Source of the DNA: CAYMSF01 sp964542255
Lineage (GTDB): Bacteria > Verrucomicrobiota > Lentisphaeria > Victivallales > Victivallaceae
Reading direction: 5' to 3'
NCBI GenBank assembly: GCA_964542255.1
Contig: CAZITV010000082.1
Location: forward strand, 1 to 9,898
DNA length: 9,898 bases
Shown: in pieces, positions 1-6,147 of the stretch
Numbering within the stretch: position 1 is the stretch's first letter
Layout of the letters: each line of letters opens with the position of its first letter
Program-made: the position numbers and the translations under genes
Notes under the pieces: model-generated
The model's input: the letters and a program-made list of their open reading frames with translations, nothing else
Database searches by the model: none
Told to the model about the DNA's origin: nothing

Positions 1-75
1 AGGACTTATGTTGAGACGCAAAAAGCAGCGACCGACTTTTGGCGGGTTCATCAGAATATCAGCGATCATCAATGA
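1..75 (+). CDS. possible 3' end of an unidentified gene cut by the window edge
   Basis: Reading from base 1, the plus strand stays open for 24 codons and stops at TGA 73-75. The short tail is rich in charged and polar residues (it contains TDFWRVHQN) and looks more protein-like than the other frames here. If real, this gene converges on the minus-strand dehydrogenase operon, and its stop lies just before the hairpin at 91-123. The product cannot be identified from 24 residues, and a chance open frame is quite possible. Confidence 0.3.
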   Translation, partial: RTYVETQKAATDFWRVHQNISDHQ

Positions 76-90
76 TATTAATTTTTCAAT

Positions 91-123
91 AAAAAACCGG
101 CAAATTGGTAAAATTTGCCGGTT
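91..123 (-). terminator. rho-independent terminator of the oxidoreductase operon
   Basis: There is a perfect 12-bp inverted repeat: AACCGGCAAATT at 95-106 and AATTTGCCGGTT at 112-123, with a 5-nt loop. On the minus strand the stem is followed directly by a T run (complement of the A run at 91-96). This is the orientation needed to end transcription of the gene stopping at 154, about 30 bp upstream. On the plus strand the bases after the stem are purine-rich, so it is not an obvious bidirectional terminator. Confidence 0.85.
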
Positions 124-153
124 GAAGAATATGTATCAGGTCACTTTTAAAGT

Positions 154-1266
154 TTATAAATCAATCAAGCCTTCAATAAGTCCCAATGGCAATGCCGCCG
201 GACGCTTGCAGGTACTGGCAATGTCAATATGCTTGCCAGCAGCGCTTGATTTCTCAAATGATTCCATAATTTCGACAACATGGTAAGCCAAATCACCGGA
301 ACAGCGATGCTGCCGGCCGCTGCGAATTGCGTAGGCCATGTCTGCGGCGCCAATACTACGGAAATTATTGGTATAAATATGTGATAACGGACATTCGCTG
401 ATCTCAACTTGCTGCACGCCGCCGCGGGCAATTTTTATAGGACCGCCGAAGGTATTCGGGTCTGGAACAAACAGAGTGCCTTCAGTCCCATAAATTTCAA
501 TTGGATTATGTCCGTGTTTCCAAACATCAAAGCTGGTAATCATGTTGATTACTGCTCCATTTTCAAACTCTAACACTCCGGCGAGATGAGTGGCAATTTC
601 AACTGGAATACGTTCACGCTTGATACGTGCTTGGGGACCCGCGGTGCGCTCCTCAAAAGCTTTAGTAGTGACGGCACAAACCCGTTTTACTGGTCCCAGG
701 AGATTAACCAATGCTGTAACATAATAGGGTCCCAAATCAAACATCGGACCGCCACCTTTTTCAAAGAAAAATTTTGGTGAAGGATGGTAATAACGTTCCG
801 GTCCATACCCCATGAATATAGCGGTGCCTCCAACGGGGCGGCCTATCCAACCGTCATCAATCAGTTTACGGCATGTCTGCTGACCGCCGCCAAGAAAAGT
901 ATCTGGAGCACTGCCAATTCGTAATTTCTTCGTTTTTGCCGAAGCGATTACCTTTTTCGACTCGGCGCAGGAAATGCCGAATGGTTTTTCACTGTATGAG
1001 TGTTTGCCATGTTCCAACGTGCGCAATGCAATCTCTGCATGAGCCTTTGGAACAGTAAGATTGAGAATAATTTCTACTTCAGGATTTTTTAGCAGTTTTT
1101 CTACCGGGACCGCCTTGACGTTATATTCAGTTGCCTTGGCTTTAGCTGCTTCAGGATTAATGTCAGCACAGGCAACAACTTCAAGTATGTCAAATTTAGT
1201 TGCCGCGCTGAAATAAGCGCCGCTGATATGACCACAACCGATAATACCTATTTTAACCTTTTGCAT
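154..1266 (-). CDS. Gfo/Idh/MocA family NAD(P)-dependent oxidoreductase
   Basis: This 370-residue protein is a cytoplasmic dehydrogenase of the family that oxidises or reduces sugars, inositols and their derivatives. Residues 1-120 form a Rossmann fold, with the dinucleotide loop GIIGCGHIS at about 7-15 and an acidic residue (D35) ending the second strand. The family EKP motif is at 93-95. The C-terminal half is the usual alpha/beta substrate domain and carries GGGPMFDLGPYY at 171-182. The aspartate is kept (D177), but the position four residues on, usually His, is Tyr181. Length is normal for the family. The ATG at 1266 has AAAGG upstream at good spacing. It lies 22 bp after the sugar isomerase, so the two form one operon ending at the hairpin at 91-123. 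The pairing suggests catabolism or epimerisation of a sugar or cyclitol; the substrate is unknown. Confidence 0.93.
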   Translation of the reverse strand: MQKVKIGIIGCGHISGAYFSAATKFDILEVVACADINPEAAKAKATEYNVKAVPVEKLLKNPEVEIILNLTVPKAHAEIALRTLEHGKHSYSEKPFGISCAESKKVIASAKTKKLRIGSAPDTFLGGGQQTCRKLIDDGWIGRPVGGTAIFMGYGPERYYHPSPKFFFEKGGGPMFDLGPYYVTALVNLLGPVKRVCAVTTKAFEERTAGPQARIKRERIPVEIATHLAGVLEFENGAVINMITSFDVWKHGHNPIEIYGTEGTLFVPDPNTFGGPIKIARGGVQQVEISECPLSHIYTNNFRSIGAADMAYAIRSGRQHRCSGDLAYHVVEIMESFEKSSAAGKHIDIASTCKRPAALPLGLIEGLIDL

Positions 1267-1288
1267 TTTATTGACCTTTCAAGATTTA

Positions 1289-2098
1289 TTATTTATTGCC
1301 GCTTGCCAAATCATTAGAAATCATGTATTTATAGCTCTGTTCTATCGCCTCGAACATATCCGTATCGCAACGGTCAAGTTCAACAATCAGCCAGCGGGTA
1401 ACATTTTCATTGGCGGCGGCAATGATTTCTTTTATATTATTGCTGCCGGAACCGACTGCGACCATTGCAGCGGCTTTGATTTCCAGAATATCGCTGGTGC
1501 TGGAACTTGAAGCAGCCTGCGTCCCGCCTTTAATCAGCGCGCCGTCTTTGATATGCAGCAGGACAGAACGGTCTTTAAATTTTTTGACCTGCTCCGCTGC
1601 GTTTTCCTGACCAAAATTGGCAGCCCAGTAGGTATCCAGTTCAAATTTAACTTTGGGACAGAGCTCAGCATAAATATCATAAATAATGCGGCCGTCAATA
1701 CGGTCAAATTCCCAGTAGTGGTTGTGCTGGAATAAGGTAATGCCGGAGGCAGCAAGTTTTTCCTGCATGCCGTTGACACTGTCAGCCGTAGCCTTAATTG
1801 CATTCATATCCTTGAATTGATCCGGACCAAAACCGCAGGCAACTAAATCGGTACCGAGTTCTCCTGCAATTTCCACCACCTGGTTAAGGTTCTGCGGATT
1901 TGCCCATGGACTGTGTGTCGACGATATCTGCATCCCCAGGTCAGTAACAATTTTCTTGAGTTCGCGGGGCGTCAGATTAAAAAAACCGGCCGGCTCGACG
2001 CCTTTGTAACCAATTGAAGCGACCCGTTTCAATACCCCGACAAAATCTTTTTCTGCCTCTGCGCGCAAAGAGTACAATTGGACTGAAATTGGTTTCAT
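1289..2098 (-). CDS. sugar phosphate isomerase/epimerase (xylose isomerase-like TIM barrel)
   Basis: The 269-residue protein belongs to the AP-endonuclease-2/xylose-isomerase-like TIM-barrel superfamily, which isomerises or epimerises sugars and keto-sugars using a divalent metal. It opens with the typical ISVQLYSLR strand. Likely metal and catalytic residues on successive strands are E35, H62, H125 and H127 (QHNHYWEF), E153 and D155 (FELDTYW), H182 and D185 (HIKD), and E240 and D242 (VELDR). No signal peptide is seen, so it is cytoplasmic. Between HIKD and the AVGSGS strand (about 190-212) there is a Ser/Ala-rich insertion where relatives usually have a short loop. ATG 2098 is preceded by AAAAGG very close by and GGAG further off. 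It is the first gene of the operon with the oxidoreductase and is divergent from the AraC regulator. The exact substrate cannot be read from sequence. Confidence 0.9.
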   Translation of the reverse strand: MKPISVQLYSLRAEAEKDFVGVLKRVASIGYKGVEPAGFFNLTPRELKKIVTDLGMQISSTHSPWANPQNLNQVVEIAGELGTDLVACGFGPDQFKDMNAIKATADSVNGMQEKLAASGITLFQHNHYWEFDRIDGRIIYDIYAELCPKVKFELDTYWAANFGQENAAEQVKKFKDRSVLLHIKDGALIKGGTQAASSSSTSDILEIKAAAMVAVGSGSNNIKEIIAAANENVTRWLIVELDRCDTDMFEAIEQSYKYMISNDLASGNK

Positions 2099-2123
2099 AA
2101 ACCTTTTGCTCCATTTTTATGTG

Positions 2124-2129
2124 ATTATA
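2124..2129 (-). promoter_or_regulatory. candidate -10 box for the isomerase-oxidoreductase operon
   Basis: ATTATA on the plus strand is a perfect TATAAT on the minus strand, about 25 bp upstream of the isomerase start at 2098. No convincing -35 box is found 16-18 bp further upstream. A good -10 without a -35 would fit an activator-dependent promoter driven by the divergent AraC protein, but AT-rich DNA also yields such boxes by chance. Confidence 0.4.
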
Positions 2130-2156
2130 CTTTAAAAAATACTACATTGCGTTATC

Positions 2157-2208
2157 TTACATGTAACAGCGATTTTTATCAATTGACAAAAACTATTTTT
2201 TATTGACA
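2157..2208. promoter_or_regulatory. candidate operator region between the divergent genes
   Basis: This region has a perfect 10-bp palindrome TTACATGTAA at 2157-2166. It is followed by a direct repeat of a TTTTTAT...TTGACA element, at 2173-2188 and again in shorter form at 2197-2208. The palindrome sits about 30 bp upstream of the minus-strand -10 box, where an activator could bind. The two TTGACA boxes resemble plus-strand -35 elements, but the second overlaps the alternative TTG start of the regulator gene. AraC proteins often bind direct repeats in such intergenic regions. Binding here is inferred from position only. Confidence 0.35.
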
Positions 2209-3033
2209 GAAAATATGATAAATAATAATATATCAGCAAATATCAACGAATCGAACGAATATTTAGCATTATGTACCATCGGGTACTACGAAGCGCCGGC
2301 AGGGGTTGAAATTAGACCACATACCATTCCTGAAGGCATGGTGCGTATTGAAATTATAACCGGTGGCAAAGTTTTTTTTGAACGAAACGGGCAGGAATAT
2401 GAATGGGGCAAAGGAACAATATTCTGGCACCTGAGCGGTGAACAGACAATACACAGAACTCCACCAGATGCCCCGTATCGTTGCCTTGTAGTAGATTTCA
2501 ATGTCAAAAAACGCGTTAGAATCCTCCCGCGGGTAACGGTTATGCACATGCCGGATACGATTGATGATTTGACAAGCGAAGCAATGCAGGGGTTCCATGA
2601 CCGGCAATGCAACAAACATGTACTGGGAAAATATCTCTATTCAAAAATATTCTGGGAGGCCTATCGCTATACTTTAACCCCGAGTATTCCGGACTACCCG
2701 CTGCCAATACAGCAAACACTGACATGGATTAATCAACGCGATATCTCGGACTGTTCGGTAAGGCGCATGGCCAATGTGGCAGGTGTAAGTACGTCTTATC
2801 TGTTTGCGCTCTTCAAACGTTATATTGGGGTTTCTCCTTATCAGTATCTGCTTGAACACCGCCTGCAAAAAGCAAGAGAAATGCTGGCTACTAGAATTTG
2901 CAATATTAAAATCATCGCGGCAGAGTGCGGATTTGAAAATATTGAGTGTTTTTATCGGGCATTCAAGAAAAAATGTGGAATGCCTCCGGCTGAATACCGC
3001 TGCCGGCATCTCCCATATAGCAAATTACGGTGA
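2203..3033 (+). CDS. AraC family transcriptional regulator with N-terminal cupin domain
   Basis: The 276-residue regulator has a cupin-like ligand-binding domain at about 25-105, followed by a linker and a typical AraC DNA-binding domain at about 170-267. The first helix-turn-helix covers about 186-207 (VRRMANVAGVSTSYLFALFK) and the second about 234-257, followed by the family end motif CGMPPAEYR. It probably senses a sugar or breakdown product and activates the divergent isomerase-oxidoreductase operon. The start is uncertain: the longest frame begins at TTG 2203, but ATG 2215, four codons later, is the more natural start, and neither has a strong Shine-Dalgarno sequence. Its stop overlaps the possible GTG start of the next gene, so the regulator and the exported LolA-like protein are probably co-transcribed and translationally coupled. 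Confidence 0.92.
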   Translation: MTENMINNNISANINESNEYLALCTIGYYEAPAGVEIRPHTIPEGMVRIEIITGGKVFFERNGQEYEWGKGTIFWHLSGEQTIHRTPPDAPYRCLVVDFNVKKRVRILPRVTVMHMPDTIDDLTSEAMQGFHDRQCNKHVLGKYLYSKIFWEAYRYTLTPSIPDYPLPIQQTLTWINQRDISDCSVRRMANVAGVSTSYLFALFKRYIGVSPYQYLLEHRLQKAREMLATRICNIKIIAAECGFENIECFYRAFKKKCGMPPAEYRCRHLPYSKLR

Positions 3034-3794
3034 ACAATTTAATGAAATACATAAACATTTTTATCACTATAGCAGCTTTAGCTTGTACAGTAAATTTTTG
3101 CACCGGCGCTGAACAGTCAAGTGATAGCGTCAACACGATTTCAAGAATGCGGTCAGCAATAGATCCTTCTGGTGCGCTGTCGCCGACCGCAACGATTCGA
3201 TTGCAGTTGGATAACATTCTCGGCGGGAAAAATGTCCGCTGTATCCAGAATATCTATTTTTGTGAAAACGGCTATTATTATTCTGAGAGTAAAGTTGGCG
3301 TAATGGCAGTGGATATCCGTGGCTTTAACGGCAAAACATTTTGGAAAAAGAATTTTGCCGGTGTGGTAACCAAGTCGTTCGGCATTAATGCCATGGCGAT
3401 GAGCTTTCTCGTTACCTTTATGCGTCCAGGCTCTGATTTTGGAAAAATATTTACCAAAATAACCCAGGATAAACGGCGGTATTTTATCAATAATTTTGAG
3501 TGTTTTGCTCTGCAGTGCTATCCGCCGGAAGAATACAAACTGCCGCCTTATCTGATTTATGTGGATCGCCGCGACTATCTCGTCCGCCGCACTGTCATAA
3601 CTGTGCCGGAATTTTCACAACTTGTACCCGTAACAACGGATTTTCACGAATATCAATATTTTGGACAAGTGCGGTTACCGTTAAGTTTTACCATATATCT
3701 GCCCAGCACAACCATCAAATCAAGAACTACCGGAATCCAATTTATAAAAGGCATGCCCGCGGTTGATTTCAATCCGCCGGCAGGAATGATGTGA
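3030..3794 (+). CDS. exported LolA-like (outer-membrane lipoprotein-sorting-like) protein
   Basis: This 254-residue protein begins with a signal peptide (hydrophobic stretch about 8-22, likely cleavage after CTGA near residue 27). The mature part is predicted to be a beta-rich periplasmic domain of the LolA/LolB/RseB type. The basis is similarity in layout to the protein at 8557-9306, which shares an N-terminal AIDP, the motif NGK.FW, an IF.KI segment, C-F-x-L-x-C and KLPPYLIYVD. LolA-fold proteins bind lipids or acyl chains; whether this one sorts lipoproteins is unknown. The upstream GTG at 3030 overlaps the regulator's TGA, but ATG 3042 has GGTGA eight bases before it and is the likelier start. 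The first cysteine (C19) does not sit in a canonical lipobox, so a lipoprotein is not supported. Coupling to an AraC gene is unusual for this family. Confidence 0.7.
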   Translation: MNNLMKYINIFITIAALACTVNFCTGAEQSSDSVNTISRMRSAIDPSGALSPTATIRLQLDNILGGKNVRCIQNIYFCENGYYYSESKVGVMAVDIRGFNGKTFWKKNFAGVVTKSFGINAMAMSFLVTFMRPGSDFGKIFTKITQDKRRYFINNFECFALQCYPPEEYKLPPYLIYVDRRDYLVRRTVITVPEFSQLVPVTTDFHEYQYFGQVRLPLSFTIYLPSTTIKSRTTGIQFIKGMPAVDFNPPAGMM

Positions 3795-3953
3795 AATTCA
3801 CTATCAAGAACGAAGCAACTGATAAAAACAGTAACACCAGTAATGGCACAAGAAACTGCCCGCCTCAGTTAATGAATTATCAATTTCACCTGCAATGATA
3901 ATATATAGCAAAAAAGCACTAAAATACAGGAGGTTTTTAATACAACAAAAGCT

Positions 3954-4019
3954 ATGGTATTTGCTGACGGCAATTTGCTATTTATGATTTTATCAATTAT
4001 AGTTATGAGCTTATTATAA
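3954..4019 (+). CDS. possible 21-residue hydrophobic small protein
   Basis: ATG 3954 opens a 21-codon frame ending at TAA 4017-4019. The product is almost entirely hydrophobic after a short polar start (it ends LLFMILSIIVMSLL), which would make a single membrane helix. An AGGAGG sequence lies 20 bases upstream, further than normal. The region is AT-rich, which favours Leu/Ile/Met codons by chance. The 3' end overlaps the likely -10 box of the following operon. No family is recognised; treat this as a candidate only. Confidence 0.2.
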   Translation: MVFADGNLLFMILSIIVMSLL

Positions 4020-4020
4020 T
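4015..4020 (+). promoter_or_regulatory. candidate -10 box of the methyltransferase operon
   Basis: A perfect TATAAT lies about 40-45 bp upstream of the homocysteine methyltransferase start, in a strongly AT-rich stretch. No good -35 hexamer is found 16-18 bp upstream. Transcription starting near 4027 would leave a leader of about 35-40 nt, too short for a large riboswitch. Confidence 0.45.
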
Positions 4021-4059
4021 AATAAAGTATCAGTTAATAGAACTTTAACAGAAGGAATA

Positions 4060-4971
4060 ATGATTATGTGCAAAACATGTAAAGGCACTATCGTCGAGCG
4101 GGTAAAAAGCGGACAAATAATGGTTTCAGACGGTGCCTGGGGCACATTTCTGCAAAAAAAAGGCATGCAGCCGGGCGAATGTCCTGAATTATGGTGTGTG
4201 GATCACGCTGACGCCGTACTTGATATAGCCAACTCATATATCGCCGCCGGCGCTGATATGATTGAGAGCGACAGCTTTGGCGGTACTTCGTATAAGCTAG
4301 AACACTACGGTTTAGCTAACCGCACCGCCGAAATCAACCGCGCCGCCGCGGCAATTTCCCGCGAGGCTGCCGGTCATGATAATTTCGTTATCGCATCTAT
4401 CGGACCTACTGGAAAAATGCTGCTGCTCGGTGACGTTACCGAAGAAGAACTCTATAATTCATTCAAAGAGCAGGCCATGGCGCTTGAAGCCGGCGGTGCC
4501 GATGCTGCCTGCATCGAAACTATGTCCGCTTTGGATGAAGCCGGATTGGCAGTCAAAGCCGTCAAAGAAAATACCGATTTGGAAGCAATTTGCACCTTTA
4601 CATTTGAACGTACCGTCAACGGCGAGTACCGTACGATGATGGGAGTCTCCCCGGCGGAGATGGTTAAAACGATGCTTGCTGCCGGTGCAGATGTGGTTGG
4701 CGCAAACTGCGGCAATGGCATGGAACGTATGATTGAAATCGTCCGTGAAATACGCGCTGCCGACAAAAATATTCCGATCCTGGTTCACGCGAATGCCGGC
4801 TTACCGAAAAATATCAACGGTGCTGATGTGTTCCCGGATACTCCGGAAGATATGGCGAAGATGGTTCCTGATTTGGTTGCCGCCGGCGCCAACATTATTG
4901 GTGGTTGCTGTGGTACTACCCCGGCACACATCAAAGCCATTAAAGAAGCAGTTCTTAAGTTAAAGAAATAA
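4060..4971 (+). CDS. homocysteine S-methyltransferase-domain protein (MetH N-terminal/BHMT-like)
   Basis: This 303-residue protein matches the zinc-dependent homocysteine methyltransferase barrel (PF02574 type) that forms the first module of MetH and the whole of betaine-homocysteine methyltransferase. The N-terminal DGAWGT (24-29) and ESDSFGGT (69-76) are typical. The three zinc-binding cysteines are present: C217 in GANCGNG and C283-C284 in GGCCGTTP. It activates homocysteine, or a similar thiol, for methylation. It has no folate, cobalamin or reactivation domain, so the methyl group must come from a separate donor such as a methyl-corrinoid protein or a small methyl compound. The likeliest start is ATG 4066, nine bases after AAGGA; ATG 4060 is only three bases from it. 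The next gene begins 31 bp downstream with its own strong ribosome site, so the two form an operon. Confidence 0.88.
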   Translation: MIMCKTCKGTIVERVKSGQIMVSDGAWGTFLQKKGMQPGECPELWCVDHADAVLDIANSYIAAGADMIESDSFGGTSYKLEHYGLANRTAEINRAAAAISREAAGHDNFVIASIGPTGKMLLLGDVTEEELYNSFKEQAMALEAGGADAACIETMSALDEAGLAVKAVKENTDLEAICTFTFERTVNGEYRTMMGVSPAEMVKTMLAAGADVVGANCGNGMERMIEIVREIRAADKNIPILVHANAGLPKNINGADVFPDTPEDMAKMVPDLVAAGANIIGGCCGTTPAHIKAIKEAVLKLKK

Positions 4972-5002
4972 TTATTAACGACAAATTCAGGAGATTTATA
5001 GT

Positions 5003-6070
5003 ATGGCAAAGACAAATTTTTTGAGTACCGCAATTGGCAGTATGCCGTTTTCCGACCCTGACTACGCGGTTGGTGTTTCACTGGCGAAACTGGATTGCCC
5101 GATATGGCCGCAGTTGTCCTCGTTTGGACTGCTGGAACAGATGGAAATTCAATATTCAGAAGGCATGCCCTGTGCCGTTATTGACAAAGTAAAAGGTCGT
5201 CTTTATTTTGACACATCGAAAGACTATTCCGAGGATTTCGCGGTGTTTTATGAAAACTATATGACGGCGATGGATCCAGATTCCGGCAATGGCGATTGCT
5301 CCAGCATGGCAATCTCTGAAGATTTTTCTCATGGTATCTATGCCTTGGAAAAAGCGTTGAAAGCCAAGGGCGCTAAAATCCCGTGGGCAAAAGTTCAAGT
5401 TACCGGTCCATGCAGCTTTGCGCTCACACTGGTTGACGAAAACAAACGCGCCATGTGGTATAATGATGAATTTCGCGATGTCATTATCAAGGCAATCGCA
5501 ATGAAATGCCGTTGGCAGATTCAAAAATTCAAACAATATGCCGATAACATTATTTGTTTCATTGATGAACCGATTCTTTCTGCATTCGGCAGTTCAACCT
5601 ATGTTTCAGTCAGCCGTGACGAAGTAGTCGAAGCGCTTAAAGAAGTAATCGCCGCAGTTCACGCTGACGGCGGTATCGCTGGAATTCACTGCTGCGGCAA
5701 CACCGAGTGGAGCATCCTCATTGACGCCGGCGTTGATATCGTTAACTTCGATGCATTTGAATTCGGCGAAACGATTGCGATGTACCCGGACAAGGTTAAA
5801 ACACATTTAGACCGCGGCGGAATGCTTGCCTGGGGCGTTGTCCCAACTTCAGTAGCAATTCGTGAGCAGAATGTCGAAAAGCTCGAAGCTCAACTGGAAA
5901 AGGTTATGGACCACCTCGCTGCTACCGGCATTGACAAAAAAGTCATTATGGCTCAGGCTATTATCACCCCGTCATGCGGCACCGGCTCAATGGCTCAGGA
6001 TGATGCCGAAAAAGTATTCGAAATGGTCTCACAGTTGTCCAAACGGATGAAGGCCAAATACGGTTGCTAA
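5003..6070 (+). CDS. MetE-like/UROD-superfamily methyltransferase (candidate core methionine synthase)
   Basis: The 355-residue protein has the features of the catalytic C-terminal half of cobalamin-independent methionine synthase without the N-terminal half. AIGSMP (10-15) corresponds to the MetE TIGSFP motif. IDEP (187-190) supplies the homocysteine-binding aspartate. The zinc ligands are H229-x-C231, E253 and C325 (TPSCGTGS). The His-to-Glu spacing of 24 residues is the same as in E. coli MetE (H641, C643, E665). Short MetE-like proteins include the folate-independent core synthases, of which the MesB type occurs in anaerobes with the Wood-Ljungdahl pathway; other relatives methylate corrinoids or coenzyme M. 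A role in making methionine from a methyl-corrinoid protein is therefore an inference. ATG 5003 follows AGGAG by nine bases. It is co-transcribed with the upstream homocysteine methyltransferase gene and is followed by a terminator hairpin. Confidence 0.82.
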   Translation: MAKTNFLSTAIGSMPFSDPDYAVGVSLAKLDCPIWPQLSSFGLLEQMEIQYSEGMPCAVIDKVKGRLYFDTSKDYSEDFAVFYENYMTAMDPDSGNGDCSSMAISEDFSHGIYALEKALKAKGAKIPWAKVQVTGPCSFALTLVDENKRAMWYNDEFRDVIIKAIAMKCRWQIQKFKQYADNIICFIDEPILSAFGSSTYVSVSRDEVVEALKEVIAAVHADGGIAGIHCCGNTEWSILIDAGVDIVNFDAFEFGETIAMYPDKVKTHLDRGGMLAWGVVPTSVAIREQNVEKLEAQLEKVMDHLAATGIDKKVIMAQAIITPSCGTGSMAQDDAEKVFEMVSQLSKRMKAKYGC

Positions 6071-6084
6071 TCCTCTTACTTTTT

Positions 6085-6127
6085 AGCGTGTCCGGTAGTT
6101 TTACGACGCCGGACACGTTGGTTTTTT
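6085..6127 (+). terminator. rho-independent terminator or attenuator before the cooC-like gene
   Basis: CGTGTCCGG (6087-6095) pairs perfectly with CCGGACACG (6109-6117); flanking A-T and G-U pairs extend the stem. It is followed by a T-rich tail, TTGGTTTTTT. This should end the methyltransferase transcript. The next start codon is only about 20-30 bases downstream, which leaves almost no room for an independent promoter. The cooC-like gene may therefore rely on partial readthrough. Confidence 0.85.
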
Positions 6128-6147
6128 ATGACAGTTCTTAAGGTGCG

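Larger units (their letters stand above)
3795..4059 (+). other. AT-rich intergenic region with a promoter and possible small ORFs
   Basis: No recognised gene fills these 265 bases. A perfect AGGAGG lies at 3928-3933 with no ATG, GTG or TTG at normal spacing. Two overlapping small frames with hydrophobic products are possible: 3895-3987 (30 codons, basic then hydrophobic) and 3954-4019 (21 codons). An imperfect palindrome GTGAAATTCAC (3791-3801) overlaps the preceding stop codon, and its arm recurs inverted as AATTTCAC at 3882-3889. No cobalamin or SAM riboswitch consensus was recognised, and no clear intrinsic terminator follows the gene ending at 3794. Confidence 0.6.

Noticed and set aside
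8..286. Plus-strand 92-residue open frame at the left edge
   Set aside because: It runs through the hairpin terminator and into the antisense of the dehydrogenase C-terminus, and its product looks like random AT-rich translation.
2269..2619. Minus-strand 109-116-residue frames opposite the AraC gene
   Set aside because: They are shadows of a clear AraC-family protein, with no ribosome sites and no domain sense.
3042..3100. Lipoprotein signal in the LolA-like protein at 3030
   Set aside because: C19 is preceded by Ala-Leu-Ala, which does not fit the Leu-Ala/Ser-Gly/Ala-Cys lipobox well; an ordinary signal peptide with a later cut fits better.
3791..3889. Inverted GTGAAATT and AATTTCAC 83 bp apart as IS ends or a terminator
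   Set aside because: Only 8 bp match, there is no transposase and no T tail, and the AT-rich context makes chance likely.
3795..4059. Possible SAM or cobalamin riboswitch before the methyltransferase genes
   Set aside because: It would be expected from the gene function, but no B12-box-like or SAM-box-like conserved segments or strong stems were seen, and the likely -10 box leaves only a short leader.
4452..4788. Minus-strand frames of 104 and 109 residues opposite the homocysteine methyltransferase
   Set aside because: They are antisense shadows of a gene with intact family motifs.
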